From Planctomycetia bacterium (GTDB lineage: Bacteria > Planctomycetota > GCA-002687715): a stretch of DNA of 64,000 nucleotides. A program made the translations under genes and the position numbers. Where the stretch lies: positions 121,160-185,159 of the forward strand of contig SXUL01000118.1 in the NCBI GenBank assembly GCA_005790545.1, given 5' to 3'. Of this stretch, positions 25,933-35,575 are shown piece by piece; position 1 is the first letter of the stretch, and each line of letters opens with the position of its first letter. The notes under the pieces were generated by a model that had not been told where the DNA came from, did no database searches, and worked only from the letters and a program-made list of their open reading frames with translations.

Positions 25933-27034
25933 TGCGCAGCCCTCTTGCAATAACGAGGCGCTGCACCTCGCTGGTGCCCTCGTAGATCTCGGTCACGCGC
26001 GCATCGCGGAAGAGCCGTTCCGCAACACCCTCTTCATAGGCCGCAGGACCGAGCACTTCGAGAGCATCGCGACAGTTGCGATTCGCCGCTTCGCTGGCGA
26101 AGAGCTTGGCCATGCTGGCCTCGGTGGCGTGAACCTCTCCCGCGTCCTTCAGTGCAGCGGCTCTCCAGACGAGCAGCCGCGCTGCCTCCGTGCGTGCGGC
26201 CATGTCCGCGAGGCGGAAATCCGCAGCCTGTGCCTTGGGCGCTCCCGCAAGCGCCGCATCCAGTGCCGCTTGGGCAATTCCGACCGACTGCGTGGCGATG
26301 CCGATGCGGCCCGCATCCAGCGTGCTCATGGCGTAGGTAAAACCGCGGCCCGGTTCGCCGAGCAGGTTTTCCGCGGGAATGAGCGCACCATCGAAGAACA
26401 GTGCCGTGGTCTCGCTGCTGCGCAGCCCCAGCTTCTGCTCCGGCTTCCCGCGCGTGAACCCCGGCGTGTTGCCATCCACGATGAAGGCCGAGATGCCCTT
26501 GGCCTTCGAAGCCTGAGCATCCGTGCGTGCGAACACGATGAACGTGTCCGCACTGCCCCCACTGGTGATCCAGAGTTTGGCGCCATCAAGGCGCCAGTGA
26601 TTGCCGTCGCGGTGCGCCGTCGTCTTCAACGCCGCCGCATCGGAGCCCGAGCCGGGTTCCGTGAGCGCATAGGCCCCGAGGCGTTCACCGCTTGCAAGCC
26701 CCGGAAGGAATGCGCGCTGCTGCGCTGCGCTGCCCCAACGCACGATAGGACCGCAGCCGAGACTGCCGTGCACCGACACGGTGACATGCAGCGAAACATC
26801 TCCGCGCGCGAGCTCCTCAAGAATGAGGCACTGCGTGAGAGTCGGAAGCCCGAGGCCTCCGAATTCCTCCGGCACAGCGAGCCCCATCCAGCCACGACGC
26901 GCCACTTCCGCCAGCGCAGCGCGAGGAAACGCGTGCTGACGATCGCGCTCTGCAGCACCACGCGCGAGTTCGAGGCCGAACGCGCGCGCGCTGGCGCGCA
27001 ACTCCTGCTGGCGAGCGTCGAGACTGAAATCCAT
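25925..27034 (-). CDS. Acyl-CoA dehydrogenase (short/medium-chain type)
   Basis: The 369-residue protein has all major motifs: LGLPTLTQCLILEELARGDVSL, GERLGAYALTEPGSGSDAAALKTTA (FAD-binding), ITSGGSADTFIVFART, LYAMSTLDAGRIGIATQSVGIAQAALDAA-like C-terminal helices and the signature VTEIYEGTSEVQRLVIARGL with catalytic Glu in YEGT. It oxidises an acyl-CoA at the alpha-beta bond and passes electrons to ETF, neither subunit of which is in the window. It directly follows the 3-hydroxyacyl-CoA dehydrogenase gene (three-base gap). Chain length is uncertain. It contrasts with the degenerate dehydrogenase downstream. Confidence 0.95.
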   Translation of the reverse strand: MDFSLDARQQELRASARAFGLELARGAAERDRQHAFPRAALAEVARRGWMGLAVPEEFGGLGLPTLTQCLILEELARGDVSLHVTVSVHGSLGCGPIVRWGSAAQQRAFLPGLASGERLGAYALTEPGSGSDAAALKTTAHRDGNHWRLDGAKLWITSGGSADTFIVFARTDAQASKAKGISAFIVDGNTPGFTRGKPEQKLGLRSSETTALFFDGALIPAENLLGEPGRGFTYAMSTLDAGRIGIATQSVGIAQAALDAALAGAPKAQAADFRLADMAARTEAARLLVWRAAALKDAGEVHATEASMAKLFASEAANRNCRDALEVLGPAAYEEGVAERLFRDARVTEIYEGTSEVQRLVIARGLRSG

Positions 27035-27037
27035 CCC

Positions 27038-27892
27038 TCAGGCGGTCCTGTAGTCGTAGAAACCCCGGCCGGACTTGCGCCCGAGGTGCCCTGCGGCAAC
27101 GAGGCGCTTGAGCAGCGGGCACGGGCGGTAGCGCGGATCACCGAGGCCATCGACCAGCACTTGCAGGATGCTCAGGCACACATCGAGCCCGATGAAATCG
27201 GCGAGCTGGAGCGGCCCCATGGGATGGCCCATGCCGAGCTTCATCACTTCGTCGATGGATTCCCGTGTGGCCACGCCTTCCATGAGGCAGAACGCCGCTT
27301 CATTGATGAGTGGCATCAGCACGCGATTGGACACGAAGCCCGGATAGTCGTTCACCTCGATGGGTGTCTTGCCGAGCTCCCGCGACAAGGCCATGACGTC
27401 GGCCGTGGTCGCATCTGACGTGTCGTTGCCGCGGATGACTTCGATGAGCTTCATCACCGGCACAGGGTTCATGAAGTGCATGCCGATGACGGAATCCGGA
27501 CGCTTCGTCACGGCAGCGATCTCGGTGATGGAGATGCTCGACGTGTTCGTGGCGAGAACGGCTCCGGCGGGCATGACGGCATCGAGACGGCGGAAGAGGT
27601 CCTTCTTCAACTCGCGGTTTTCGGGCACCGCTTCCACTGCAAGTGTCGTGCCTGCTGCATCACTGACATTCGTGCTCATGCGGATGCGCGCGAGCACAGC
27701 GGCAGGTTCCTCGGCCAGTGCACCCTTCTTCGCCTGCCGTTCGAGGTTCTTGGTGATGGTGTCCTTCGCGCGTGCGAGGAATTCCTCCTTCACGTCCACC
27801 AGCAGAACTTCGCGTTGACACTGCGCGAACACATGGGCGATTCCGTTGCCCATGGTTCCCGAACCGATCACCGTCACCTGGGGATGAAGCAT
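27038..27892 (-). CDS. 3-hydroxybutyryl-CoA (3-hydroxyacyl-CoA) dehydrogenase
   Basis: The 284-residue protein begins [24 protein letters not shown], an NAD-binding GxGxMG motif. It contains [17 protein letters not shown] (the catalytic His) and the [19 protein letters not shown] region, and ends [33 protein letters not shown], the signature of Hbd/PaaH-type enzymes. It interconverts 3-hydroxyacyl-CoA and 3-oxoacyl-CoA with NAD(H). It sits with a dehydrogenase and two thiolases, forming short-chain acyl-CoA oxidation or butyrate metabolism. An AAAGG Shine-Dalgarno precedes the ATG. Confidence 0.95.
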   Translation of the reverse strand: MLHPQVTVIGSGTMGNGIAHVFAQCQREVLLVDVKEEFLARAKDTITKNLERQAKKGALAEEPAAVLARIRMSTNVSDAAGTTLAVEAVPENRELKKDLFRRLDAVMPAGAVLATNTSSISITEIAAVTKRPDSVIGMHFMNPVPVMKLIEVIRGNDTSDATTADVMALSRELGKTPIEVNDYPGFVSNRVLMPLINEAAFCLMEGVATRESIDEVMKLGMGHPMGPLQLADFIGLDVCLSILQVLVDGLGDPRYRPCPLLKRLVAAGHLGRKSGRGFYDYRTA

Positions 27893-27901
27893 GGCTGCCT
27901 T

Positions 27902-28435
27902 TCAGTACTTGAGTTCGAGCGTGATGCCCTTGCTGCCCGGGGCCTGTGCGGCCTCCAACGTGCAGCGCTTGTAGATCCCTTCCGTCGCCATCACCGGTCC
28001 CTTCTCGGAAATGATGACCGAAAGAACTTGCGGGCCCGCAACCTTCGAATCCTTGAAGGGAATGTCGCCGGAACCGAGATTGAAGGTGAACGGGAACGAT
28101 GGCTTGTCGTAGCGACGTGAGAGCAACGGTGGGCGCCCTGTGGGCGGCGGACCCGCCATCAGATAGATCGTGTAGGTGGCCGGAAGCTGCATGCCTTCCG
28201 CGAGCCGCACCTCTCCGCTGAAATAGGTTTCTTCCGCGGCGGCCGCTTCCGTGGCCGTCGTCGCCGGAGCGGCGCCATCAGCAAAGGGGTCCTGCTCTTC
28301 CGCCTCATGCCCGGGGTGAGCTGGATGACCGGCCGGTCGCTCCGCCTTCTCCGCCACCGGTGGTGAGGCGAGTTGGATGTCATCGCCGCAGGCGGCAAGG
28401 CTGAGGATGAAGAGAAGTGCAGCGCGCTTCAGCAC
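27902..28435 (-). CDS. Predicted lipoprotein, possibly related to CcmI C-terminal domain
   Basis: The protein has 177 residues from a GTG start. The N-terminus [19 protein letters not shown] has a lipobox (LAAC), so it is probably a lipoprotein. A disordered Pro/Ala/Glu stretch with [11 protein letters not shown] follows, then a beta domain with [20 protein letters not shown] and [16 protein letters not shown]. The second half resembles the C-terminal domain of cytochrome c maturation protein CcmI, but only weakly. The gene overlaps the thiolase by seven bases, so it lies in the acyl-CoA operon for no obvious metabolic reason. The function is unknown. Confidence 0.7.
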   Translation of the reverse strand: MLKRAALLFILSLAACGDDIQLASPPVAEKAERPAGHPAHPGHEAEEQDPFADGAAPATTATEAAAAEETYFSGEVRLAEGMQLPATYTIYLMAGPPPTGRPPLLSRRYDKPSFPFTFNLGSGDIPFKDSKVAGPQVLSVIISEKGPVMATEGIYKRCTLEAAQAPGSKGITLELKY

Positions 28436-29610
28436 AGCTCGACTCCGAGTGCGACCGCGTTGCCGCCGCCAAGACAGAGCGCCGCAAGCCCGCGCTTGCC
28501 GCCGCGACGCTGCAGCGCATGCAGCAGCGTGACCAGCACGCGCGCGCCGCTCGCACCAATGGGATGTCCGATCGCGACCGCACCGCCGTGCACATTCACG
28601 CGCGCAACATCCAGTTCGAGTTCCTTGAGCACACCCATGGCCTGCACGCTGAAGGCCTCATTCAGCTCCATCAGGTCCCAAGTCTCCATGGACACACCGA
28701 GGCGTTGGTTCAGCTTCTTCACCGCCACGACGGGAGCCAGCATGACCCATTCAGGATCGAGTCCGCCGGTGGCAGCGCCCATGATGCGCGCGATGGGCCT
28801 CAATCCGTTCGCCTTCACGGTCTCTCCGGAAACGACCAACAGCGCAGCGGCACCATCGTTGCAGCCTGGTGCATTGCCCGCCGTCACCGTGCCATCCTTC
28901 TTGAAGGCCGGCTTCAGCCGCGCGAGGCTCTCGAGCGTGGTATCAGCACGCACCGATTCGTCTGCCGAGAACTTGAGCGCTGGTCCCTTCTTCTGCGCCA
29001 GCTCGATGGAGAGGATCTCGTCCGCAAACGCTCCTGCCGCGCTCGCCGCGGCGGCCTTGCGATGGCTCTCGACGGCATACGCATCCTGCGCCTCGCGCGT
29101 GAAGCCATGCTTCTCCGCCACCTTCTCGCCGGTGATGCCCATGTGGAAATCGTTGTAGATGTCCCACAGACCGTCATGCACCATGCTGTCGAGGAGCTTG
29201 CCGTGGCCGAGGCGTGAACCCTCGCGCGCATCCGGCAGCAGATAGGGCGAACGGCTCATGTTCTCCATGCCGCCTGCGAGGACCACCTCATGGTCTCCCG
29301 CGCGGATGGCCTGCGCCGCCAGAGCCACGGCCTTCAAGCCCGAACCGCAGACCTTGTTGATGGTGAGTGCACCGGCCGCACTCGGGATGCCGCCATGAAT
29401 CGCCGCTTGACGCGCGGGGTTCTGACCGAGCCCCGCCGGCAACACGCAGCCCATGATGACGTCTTCCACCTGCGCGGGATCGAGGCCGGCGCGGCGCACC
29501 ACTTCAGCGACAACCGCAGCCCCGAGGCGCGGGGCGGGAATGTCCTTCAGGGATCCGAGAAAGCGGCCCACCGGGGTCCGCACCGCACTCACGATGTATG
29601 CGTCGCGCAT
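28429..29610 (-). CDS. Acetyl-CoA C-acetyltransferase (thiolase)
   Basis: The 393-residue thiolase starts [24 protein letters not shown]. The active-site Cys lies in [16 protein letters not shown], the catalytic His in [19 protein letters not shown], and the second Cys in [15 protein letters not shown]. The protein lines up with acetyl-CoA acetyltransferases of polyhydroxybutyrate or butyrate pathways. Together with the neighbouring 3-hydroxyacyl-CoA dehydrogenase and acyl-CoA dehydrogenases, it gives the C4 acyl-CoA steps. A second thiolase sits at 15560-16741, in a separate operon. The call is firm; the physiological direction is inferred. Confidence 0.94.
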   Translation of the reverse strand: MRDAYIVSAVRTPVGRFLGSLKDIPAPRLGAAVVAEVVRRAGLDPAQVEDVIMGCVLPAGLGQNPARQAAIHGGIPSAAGALTINKVCGSGLKAVALAAQAIRAGDHEVVLAGGMENMSRSPYLLPDAREGSRLGHGKLLDSMVHDGLWDIYNDFHMGITGEKVAEKHGFTREAQDAYAVESHRKAAAASAAGAFADEILSIELAQKKGPALKFSADESVRADTTLESLARLKPAFKKDGTVTAGNAPGCNDGAAALLVVSGETVKANGLRPIARIMGAATGGLDPEWVMLAPVVAVKKLNQRLGVSMETWDLMELNEAFSVQAMGVLKELELDVARVNVHGGAVAIGHPIGASGARVLVTLLHALQRRGGKRGLAALCLGGGNAVALGVELC

Positions 29611-29734
29611 CTGTCAGCTCATGCTCCCCGCTGCGAGGTCCTGGATTCGCAGTCCGGAGCGCCTTGAGCGTGGCATGGCGCTCCCGTCGCTTCAAGCAGA
29701 GATGCGGCCGCGCGGGATTCGCGGAGCCCGCAGC

Positions 29735-30679
29735 TCAGGACCCCCCGAGCCCGTCCGATGTGCCGCCCACACTCGCGAGGAAGTGCTCTTCGAGGGTGGT
29801 GCCCTCCTGAAAACGTCGCGGCGGAAGGCCTTCCGCCAAGAGAAGCCCCAGCACCGCGGCGGCTGCCTCCCGGCGCTGCGTGCCCGGCCGGGCGCCAAGG
29901 TGCAGCTCTCCGGAGCGCGACTCGGCATGAGCCACTTCCGGCAGGGCGCGGAGTGCGCTGAGCAAGGCCGGGCTCGGCTCCTCCTCCAGTAGTACACGGA
30001 AGACGACACCGCACGAAGCGATATCCACCATGCTGCCCGAACTCACCGTGCGGCCCTGATGGATCACCGCCACGTGCGTGCAGAGTTCCTGCAACTCGAG
30101 AAGATTGTGGCTGGAGATCACCACCGTGCGCGTGCCCTTCATGGAACGCACGAGGTCGCGCACGCGGCGGGCTGTCTCCGGATCGAGACCCGCCGTGGGT
30201 TCGTCGAGGAACACCAGTTCGGGGTTGCCGATGAAGGCTTGCGCCAGCGCAACGCGCTTCAGCATGCCGTGAGACAGCGCGCGCGGATTCCGTTCGGCCA
30301 CTTCCGCGAGGCCGACGGCCTCGAGGGTGCGCATGCATTCCTTGCGCGCGGCATGGGGCCCGAGCCCCTGCAGGCGCGCGCAGAAGATGAGTTGCTCCAG
30401 CACCGGCACACCGGCGAGGAAGGCCGCATCCTGCGGGAGCATGCCGAGGCGCGCACGGAGCTGGCCACCCTCGGGAGCCTGCATGCCGAGCACGCGCCAT
30501 TCACCAGCTGTCGCCCGCAAGAAACCGCCGAGGACGGAGAAGAGCGTGGTCTTGCCCGCACCGTTGGCACCGACCACTGCGAAGAGGCTGCCCTCGGGGA
30601 TCGCGAGATCGAGCCCCGCGAGCGCCGAGAACTTGCCGAACTGCTTCCACAGTCCGCGCACTTCCACCACGTCCGCCAT
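29735..30679 (-). CDS. ABC transporter ATP-binding protein (ABC-2 exporter)
   Basis: The start is ATG 30679 (MADVVEVRGLWKQFGK), sharing one base with the upstream permease stop. The 314-residue ATPase has Walker A VVGANGAGKTTL, signature LSHGMLKRVALAQAF (LSHGM in place of LSGGQ), Walker B LVFLDEPTAGLDPE and the H-loop SSHNLLEL. The deviation from LSGGQ is common in exporter-type subunits. It is paired with the permease directly upstream. The substrate is unknown. The longer ORF track entry covers the permease end and is not used. Confidence 0.92.
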   Translation of the reverse strand: MADVVEVRGLWKQFGKFSALAGLDLAIPEGSLFAVVGANGAGKTTLFSVLGGFLRATAGEWRVLGMQAPEGGQLRARLGMLPQDAAFLAGVPVLEQLIFCARLQGLGPHAARKECMRTLEAVGLAEVAERNPRALSHGMLKRVALAQAFIGNPELVFLDEPTAGLDPETARRVRDLVRSMKGTRTVVISSHNLLELQELCTHVAVIHQGRTVSSGSMVDIASCGVVFRVLLEEEPSPALLSALRALPEVAHAESRSGELHLGARPGTQRREAAAAVLGLLLAEGLPPRRFQEGTTLEEHFLASVGGTSDGLGGS

Positions 30680-32052
30680 CAGACATCCCTCCTCTGGAAA
30701 CTGCGCAGTCCGAGCCAGAGAAACGCCGCGGTGAAGAGCAGCATCATGAAGACCGCGAGAGCACGCATGCCGAAGGAGGGACTCAGGAGGTCGAACTTCC
30801 AGCCCCATGGTTGCAGACGATCGAGCCAGGCGATGCTCGCACCACCGGCCGTCTCGACGGCACTGGCAACGCCCTTGAGCAGCACCACAGGCAGCCCGAC
30901 GGCGGCGGTGCCGACGGTGAACGCCATGAGCGCACTATCGAGGAGCGCGGAGATCCACGCCATCATGGCGAGGTGCGGAAGCAGGACGAACCAGAGCGCG
31001 ATGAAACCCTGCGCTCCCCAACTCACGAGTTCAATGCCAGGATAGATGTCGAGCTTCAGGACCATGTAGGACACGACGGCGAGAACGAGGAGTACGAGGC
31101 CAGCGCTGGAGAAAAGCAGGGCCGCGAGAAAGCGCCCGATGAAGAGGCTCCGCCTGTCTGTCCGGAGCAGCAGAAAGCGCAAGCCTCTGGATCCGATTTC
31201 GCCGGCTGTCTGGTTGAAGCCCGCCATGCCCGCGAAGAAAGGCATCAACGCGGCCAGCAAGAGCAGGATGGCGGAGAGCACCGCGGGCTGCTCCTTCACG
31301 AAGTAGTCGCAGGTAGCGTCATCCGCGCCGGTGATGAAGCCGATGGTGTCGCTCGCCATTTCACTTTCGAGCATGGCTTCCGCGCGGCGCGGCGAATCCT
31401 TCAGCATGCTCTCGAGAGGCGAGATGAAGAGGTTTGCGATCATGAAGCCCGAGCCGAGGAACACGACGACAAAGAGCACCGCCGCGCCGCCGCGGAGGGC
31501 ATGCCGCAGGCCGAAGTTCGTCACCAGCGCCGTGGAGGAAGGCCTCGACAGATGCTCTTCTCCATCCGCCGTTGCCCCCACGTCCGCGGCCCGCGCTGCT
31601 CCGCCGGCGAAGTCGCGGCGGAAAGTGACGTTGAGAAGCACCAGCACAAGCGCCGGATAGAAGAGGTCCAGCAGCACGCCCGCATTGAGGGGGAACCCCA
31701 CCGCGAGATCCACTCCGATGCGCACGAGCGACGTGAGCGCGTAGGCGTTGCAGAGCCAGCGCCCGAGGACAGGCGCCATGCGCAGGAGCCCGATGCCTGA
31801 GAGGCCCAGCAAAGCTGAGGCGACGATGGAGAGCCCGAGGTGAATGACAATGTCGAGCGTGCCGGCGCTCCCGAAGGCCTTGTCCAACTCGACGTGCACA
31901 TCCTCGCTGCCTTGGCCCTCGAAGGCGTCCTTGAACAGGAGCAAGCCCGCGAGCGTGAGGATGCCCAGCGCAGAGAATGCCGCCAGCACCAGATTGATTA
32001 CCGCCAAGGCAGTGATTCCGCCGGGCCGCTTCTCCGAGTCCGCGATGGCCAT
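30679..32052 (-). CDS. ABC-2-type permease
   Basis: The protein has 457 residues with about eight hydrophobic segments, such as VINLVLAAFSALGILTLAGLLLF, LSIVASALLGLSGIGLL, ALVLVLLNVTF, AAVLFVVVFLGSGFMIANLF, PAVLSAILLLLAALMPFFAGMAG, FLAALLFSSAGLVLLVLAVVSYMVL and a C-terminal MMLLFTAAFLWLGL. The extended N-terminal helices before the standard ABC-2 unit are unusual. It is the membrane component of the ABC exporter encoded just downstream on the minus strand. The nature of the cargo is not visible from sequence. It starts 76 bases from the divergently encoded multicopper oxidase. Confidence 0.85.
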   Translation of the reverse strand: MAIADSEKRPGGITALAVINLVLAAFSALGILTLAGLLLFKDAFEGQGSEDVHVELDKAFGSAGTLDIVIHLGLSIVASALLGLSGIGLLRMAPVLGRWLCNAYALTSLVRIGVDLAVGFPLNAGVLLDLFYPALVLVLLNVTFRRDFAGGAARAADVGATADGEEHLSRPSSTALVTNFGLRHALRGGAAVLFVVVFLGSGFMIANLFISPLESMLKDSPRRAEAMLESEMASDTIGFITGADDATCDYFVKEQPAVLSAILLLLAALMPFFAGMAGFNQTAGEIGSRGLRFLLLRTDRRSLFIGRFLAALLFSSAGLVLLVLAVVSYMVLKLDIYPGIELVSWGAQGFIALWFVLLPHLAMMAWISALLDSALMAFTVGTAAVGLPVVLLKGVASAVETAGGASIAWLDRLQPWGWKFDLLSPSFGMRALAVFMMLLFTAAFLWLGLRSFQRRDV

Positions 32053-32091
32053 GGCCTGACCTTACACGGGATGCTCAGCAGCGACATGCAC

Positions 32092-32121
32092 TTGGCGATC
32101 AGACCCTGTGCCCAATAACAT
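32092..32121 (+). promoter_or_regulatory. Candidate promoter for the multicopper oxidase gene
   Basis: TTGGCG (32092-32097) and TAACAT (32116-32121) are separated by 18 bases and lie six bases before the ATG at 32128. If real, the transcript would start at or next to the ATG, giving a leaderless or nearly leaderless mRNA, which agrees with the absence of a Shine-Dalgarno sequence there. The motifs are ordinary, so this is a weak call. Confidence 0.3.
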
Positions 32122-32127
32122 CGGCGC

Positions 32128-33543
32128 ATGAAATCCGCGCGCCCCATCTTCCTCGCCCTCACACTCCTCCTCACCGCTTGCAACCGCAGGACTGAAATTC
32201 AGTATGAGACTCTCACGCAGCCCGAAGTCCGCGCGAGTGCGGGCGGAGTGCTCGCGACGACCATCACCATGTCGGAGAAAAACCACGACATCGGGGTGGG
32301 CATCGCGCTCGTGAGTTCGAGCTACGACGGCGGCATTCCCGGCCCCACTCTCGAACTGCGCCCCGGCGACAACCTGCAGATCACGCTGGTGAACAACATC
32401 CCCATGCCCGGCGATGCGATGGCCGGGACGGATCCGCGCGTGAGCAACCTGCACTTCCACGGGCTGCATGTGTCGCCGCTCGGAAACTCCGACAATCCTC
32501 TGGTCGAAGTCAACGCGGGCGCGAGCTTCACCTACAACGTCGCAATCCCCGCCAATCATCCGGCAGGAACTTTCTGGTACCACCCGCATCACCACGGACA
32601 TGTGGCGTGGCAAGTGGCGAACGGCATGCAGGGCGCGCTCATCGTGCGCGGCGACGTGGATGCGCTACCGACCATCGCAGCGGCTCGCGAGCGCATCCTC
32701 ATGCTCGCGAACATCAAGCTCGATCCCGCAACCGGGCGTGTGCCCGTGATGAGCGAAACCGGCATGGACCTGTTTCTGGTGAATGGCAAGGTGCGCCCCG
32801 TCTTCACCATGCGTCCGGGAGAAGTACAGCGCTGGCGCATTCTCGCGGGCAGCGGCAGCCGCTACTTCCCGCTCCAACTCGACAGCCACGAACTGCACCA
32901 GATCGCCTTCGACGGCATCACGTTGCCGGCTGTGCAATCGACCACCGAAGCCATGCTGATCCCCGGACAGCGGACCGATGTGTTGGTGCGCGCAGGTGCA
33001 CCCGGTCGCTACATGCTGCGCAAGATGGCGCATCAAAACGGCCTCTCGCCCTTTGTCCCCGAACACATCCTCGCGGAAGTGGTGGTCGAGGGAGCACCGC
33101 TCACCATGGCCTTGCCCACGACGTTGCTGCCGATGCGCCCCGATCCGGGTGTGGCGGGCGTGCAGCGCAACTGGTCCTTCGACATCATCTCGGAGTTCCC
33201 CATGGTCACGGGCGTGAACATGCAACCCTTCAACGCAGCGGTGGTCTCCGCACAGATGCACCTCGGCAGCGTCGAGGAGTGGACCATCGTGGACGGTGTC
33301 ACCACCGGACATCCCTTCCACATCCACACCAATCATTTCCTCGTGACGCACGTCAACGGACAACCGCTCGCGCAGCCGTACTGGCGCGACACAGTCAACG
33401 TGCCGCCCGCCGGTCAGGTGACCGTGAAGATCCCGTTCGACGATTTCGTCGGACCCAACGTGTTCCACTGCCACATCCTCGAGCACGAGGACACCGGCAT
33501 GATGGCGCGCTTCGATGTGCTCGCACAGCCGACGTTGAAGTGA
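32128..33543 (+). CDS. Multicopper oxidase, lipoprotein
   Basis: The 471-residue protein has a lipobox (LTLLLTAC) and three cupredoxin domains. All copper motifs are present: HFHGLH, WYHPHHHGH, HPFHIHTNHF and HCHILEHEDTGMM. These bind the type 1 and the type 2/3 copper centres that reduce O2 to water while oxidising a substrate. Candidates include copper(I), iron(II), manganese(II) or phenols, as in CueO or laccase. The methionine-rich segment of CueO is not prominent; NANG and MALPTT regions hold few Met. It acts in the periplasm or outer membrane. There is no obvious partner gene. Confidence 0.93.
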   Translation: MKSARPIFLALTLLLTACNRRTEIQYETLTQPEVRASAGGVLATTITMSEKNHDIGVGIALVSSSYDGGIPGPTLELRPGDNLQITLVNNIPMPGDAMAGTDPRVSNLHFHGLHVSPLGNSDNPLVEVNAGASFTYNVAIPANHPAGTFWYHPHHHGHVAWQVANGMQGALIVRGDVDALPTIAAARERILMLANIKLDPATGRVPVMSETGMDLFLVNGKVRPVFTMRPGEVQRWRILAGSGSRYFPLQLDSHELHQIAFDGITLPAVQSTTEAMLIPGQRTDVLVRAGAPGRYMLRKMAHQNGLSPFVPEHILAEVVVEGAPLTMALPTTLLPMRPDPGVAGVQRNWSFDIISEFPMVTGVNMQPFNAAVVSAQMHLGSVEEWTIVDGVTTGHPFHIHTNHFLVTHVNGQPLAQPYWRDTVNVPPAGQVTVKIPFDDFVGPNVFHCHILEHEDTGMMARFDVLAQPTLK

Positions 33544-35067
33544 TCAGCGCTGCGCGGCGCTGATGCCGCACCAGCCCGGGAATCCGGGACCGAGAGAACG
33601 TTTCGCATCCGCGCCCAGCACGACGGCCCAGCAGGCGGTGCTCCAGACTTCACCCACGCTCACGTCGGAGTTGCTGCCCATGGACAACGACTCGTGCCAC
33701 GGGCGTGGCTGCAAGCTGCCGTCGGGAGTGCGCGCAAGGATGAGATCGCGTTCGGCGCGCTCCCACCAACGCTTCAGTGGCTCGGCGCCCAGAGCCGCGG
33801 CCGCGACGCCGGAAAACAGCACGTGCTGCATCAGTGACGCATGGCCACCGAGCACATCGGCAGCATTGCGCTCGACGTAACTCTTCATGCGCAGGGCAAA
33901 GGGAGTCTCTGCGAATCCGAGCGTGCGCGCGCCGAGCAACGCGGCCGCTGTGCGACCGATGTTGCCTTGCCCTTTCTGCCCCGCGCCCGTGCTGTAGCCC
34001 ACGCCGCCATCGCCGGAGGCCGAGGCTTCGCAGTAGTCGAGCACCTTGCGTGCACGCACGAGATCCACTTCCGCGCCCGCTGCATGAGCAACCCCCAGAG
34101 CCGAGAGCACCGCGGCGCTGAGAATGTTCAATTCGAGATAGTCGAGTGCGTTCTTGCCACCCGGTCCGTGGGCGTAGCCACCCGAGGCTTCCATGCGTTC
34201 CTGCAGCACGCGGGCGAGACGCTCAAGTTCGCCCGTCGGCACACTCGTGCGCGAACGCTGCCGCAGTTCCGAGAGAAAAATCAGCCCATGCGCGAGGCCC
34301 CAAGTGCTCTGATCCCAGTTGGCACCATTCCTGATGCGCGGCGCTTCGTCCGGCGTGAGGGCATGCCGCAAGATGAAGCCGCGAGCCCCGTTGATGGACT
34401 CGGCCCACGATCCTCGCTTCGGGTCTTCACTGGCCGCAAGCCATGCGAGACCGGCGAGGGCCGTCTGCACCACGGCGCCGTTCTTCCCCGAGAGCGTCTC
34501 GGCGAACCCGCCGTCACCCGCCTGACGTTGGGCGAGAAAAGCCAGCGCAGTGCGCTGAACCGCTTTGTGCTCAAAGGACCCCTTGGCACTGCCGCGCACG
34601 GGGACCTTCAGACTCACACTCTCTTCGCGCCCCTTCACCATGCGCCTCACCTGCAGGATCACGAGCCCCTTCTCCGCACGCTCGGCCTTGTCCAGCGCCG
34701 CCGCGAGAGGTGCAAGGGCCCCTTCCTCGAAGGAGGCTCCTTGCACACCGCGCACCACATCGCCCACGACAAGGCCAGCCTTGGCCGCGGGACTCTCCGG
34801 GTGCAGCAAGACCACTTCGAGCGCCCTCGGTCCGTTATCTGCACCGGCGCTCTTGGCGGGCGTGATGCGCCGTGCGCCCGTGCTCTCGCCGCTCGCGGGC
34901 ATCTTTCCAGGCTCACAGGCTTTCACACCCAGCAGCCCGAGATTCCAGAGATCCAGTTCCCGCCCGCCCGCACGCCGCGATCCACCGAAGGGCCAGACAT
35001 CCTGAGCGCATGCGCTCGCCGCCAGCAGGGCGAGACTGAGGAACACAGTGCACTGCAGGCGAGCCAT
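33544..35067 (-). CDS. Secreted PDZ-domain protein with helical prenyltransferase/squalene-cyclase-like repeats
   Basis: The 507-residue protein has a signal peptide ending at ACAQ. A PDZ domain (about 75-165) is marked by LEVVLLHPESPAAKAGLVVGDVVRGVQGASFEEG. From residue 170 to the end come repeated alpha-alpha helices with QRQAGDGGFAETL, GANWDQSTWGLAHGLIFLSEL, ASGDGGVGYSTG and DGSLQPRPWH, the pattern of prenyltransferase and squalene-cyclase beta-subunit folds. The repeats resemble DUF6288-type proteins of Planctomycetota. The protein is probably a periplasmic binding or assembly factor. It overlaps no gene and follows the 165-residue lipoprotein gene on the same strand by ten bases. Confidence 0.8.
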   Translation of the reverse strand: MARLQCTVFLSLALLAASACAQDVWPFGGSRRAGGRELDLWNLGLLGVKACEPGKMPASGESTGARRITPAKSAGADNGPRALEVVLLHPESPAAKAGLVVGDVVRGVQGASFEEGALAPLAAALDKAERAEKGLVILQVRRMVKGREESVSLKVPVRGSAKGSFEHKAVQRTALAFLAQRQAGDGGFAETLSGKNGAVVQTALAGLAWLAASEDPKRGSWAESINGARGFILRHALTPDEAPRIRNGANWDQSTWGLAHGLIFLSELRQRSRTSVPTGELERLARVLQERMEASGGYAHGPGGKNALDYLELNILSAAVLSALGVAHAAGAEVDLVRARKVLDYCEASASGDGGVGYSTGAGQKGQGNIGRTAAALLGARTLGFAETPFALRMKSYVERNAADVLGGHASLMQHVLFSGVAAAALGAEPLKRWWERAERDLILARTPDGSLQPRPWHESLSMGSNSDVSVGEVWSTACWAVVLGADAKRSLGPGFPGWCGISAAQR

Positions 35068-35077
35068 GAACGGTCCG

Positions 35078-35575
35078 CTATTTCTTTTTGACGGGCGTCG
35101 TGGCTGTCTGCTCGACGAGGCGCACGATGGCGTTGGTCAGATCAAGGCGCGCACGCACCGCCTGCGTGCTGAAGACGATGAAGTCGAGCCGGTTCTGCGC
35201 TGAGAACTCTGCATGATCCGCGGCGAGTTCGAGGCGCACGCGATGATACGGACCGCCCTCCGCGTCGGGATCATCCACATCGAGGTGCGCTGCGTTGAAT
35301 GGTTGATGCGCGAGGAACTTGTCCCAGAGTTCCTCCCATGCGTCGGCCTCGACAGGCCCCTCCAGTTCGGTGGTGCCATCCTTCAGACTGCAACGCACCT
35401 TGCCGTCGCGGCAGAGGATGCGCCGCACTTCCAGCGGCTCGCCCTTGGCACCCGAGTCGAAGGTGCGCATCTCGATGAGACCGTCGCGGAGCCTCCCCTG
35501 CTCGTCCGCCAGCACGCTGCCATGCGAACACGCAGCGACGAAGAGCAGGCACAGAGTGGCGATGAAAAGTCTCAT
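35078..35575 (-). CDS. Predicted lipoprotein of unknown function
   Basis: From ATG 35575 the product has 165 residues and a lipoprotein signal (LCLLFVAACSHG). The rest is a beta-rich domain with charged loops: VRRILCRDGKVRCSLKDGTTELEGPVEADAWEELWDKFLAHQP, and a C-terminal LTNAIVRLVEQ. Nothing matches a family that I recognise. It lies between the PDZ/helical-repeat gene and the PyrK-like gene and overlaps the latter by four bases, so it may be co-transcribed. The ORF track start (35617) would add residues without a Shine-Dalgarno site. Confidence 0.7.
   Translation of the reverse strand: MRLFIATLCLLFVAACSHGSVLADEQGRLRDGLIEMRTFDSGAKGEPLEVRRILCRDGKVRCSLKDGTTELEGPVEADAWEELWDKFLAHQPFNAAHLDVDDPDAEGGPYHRVRLELAADHAEFSAQNRLDFIVFSTQAVRARLDLTNAIVRLVEQTATTPVKKK

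Noticed and set aside
24770-27418. 882-residue plus-strand ORF opposite MeaB and acyl-CoA dehydrogenase
   Set aside because: It runs across several real minus-strand genes and has no domain; an antisense artefact of G+C-rich codons.
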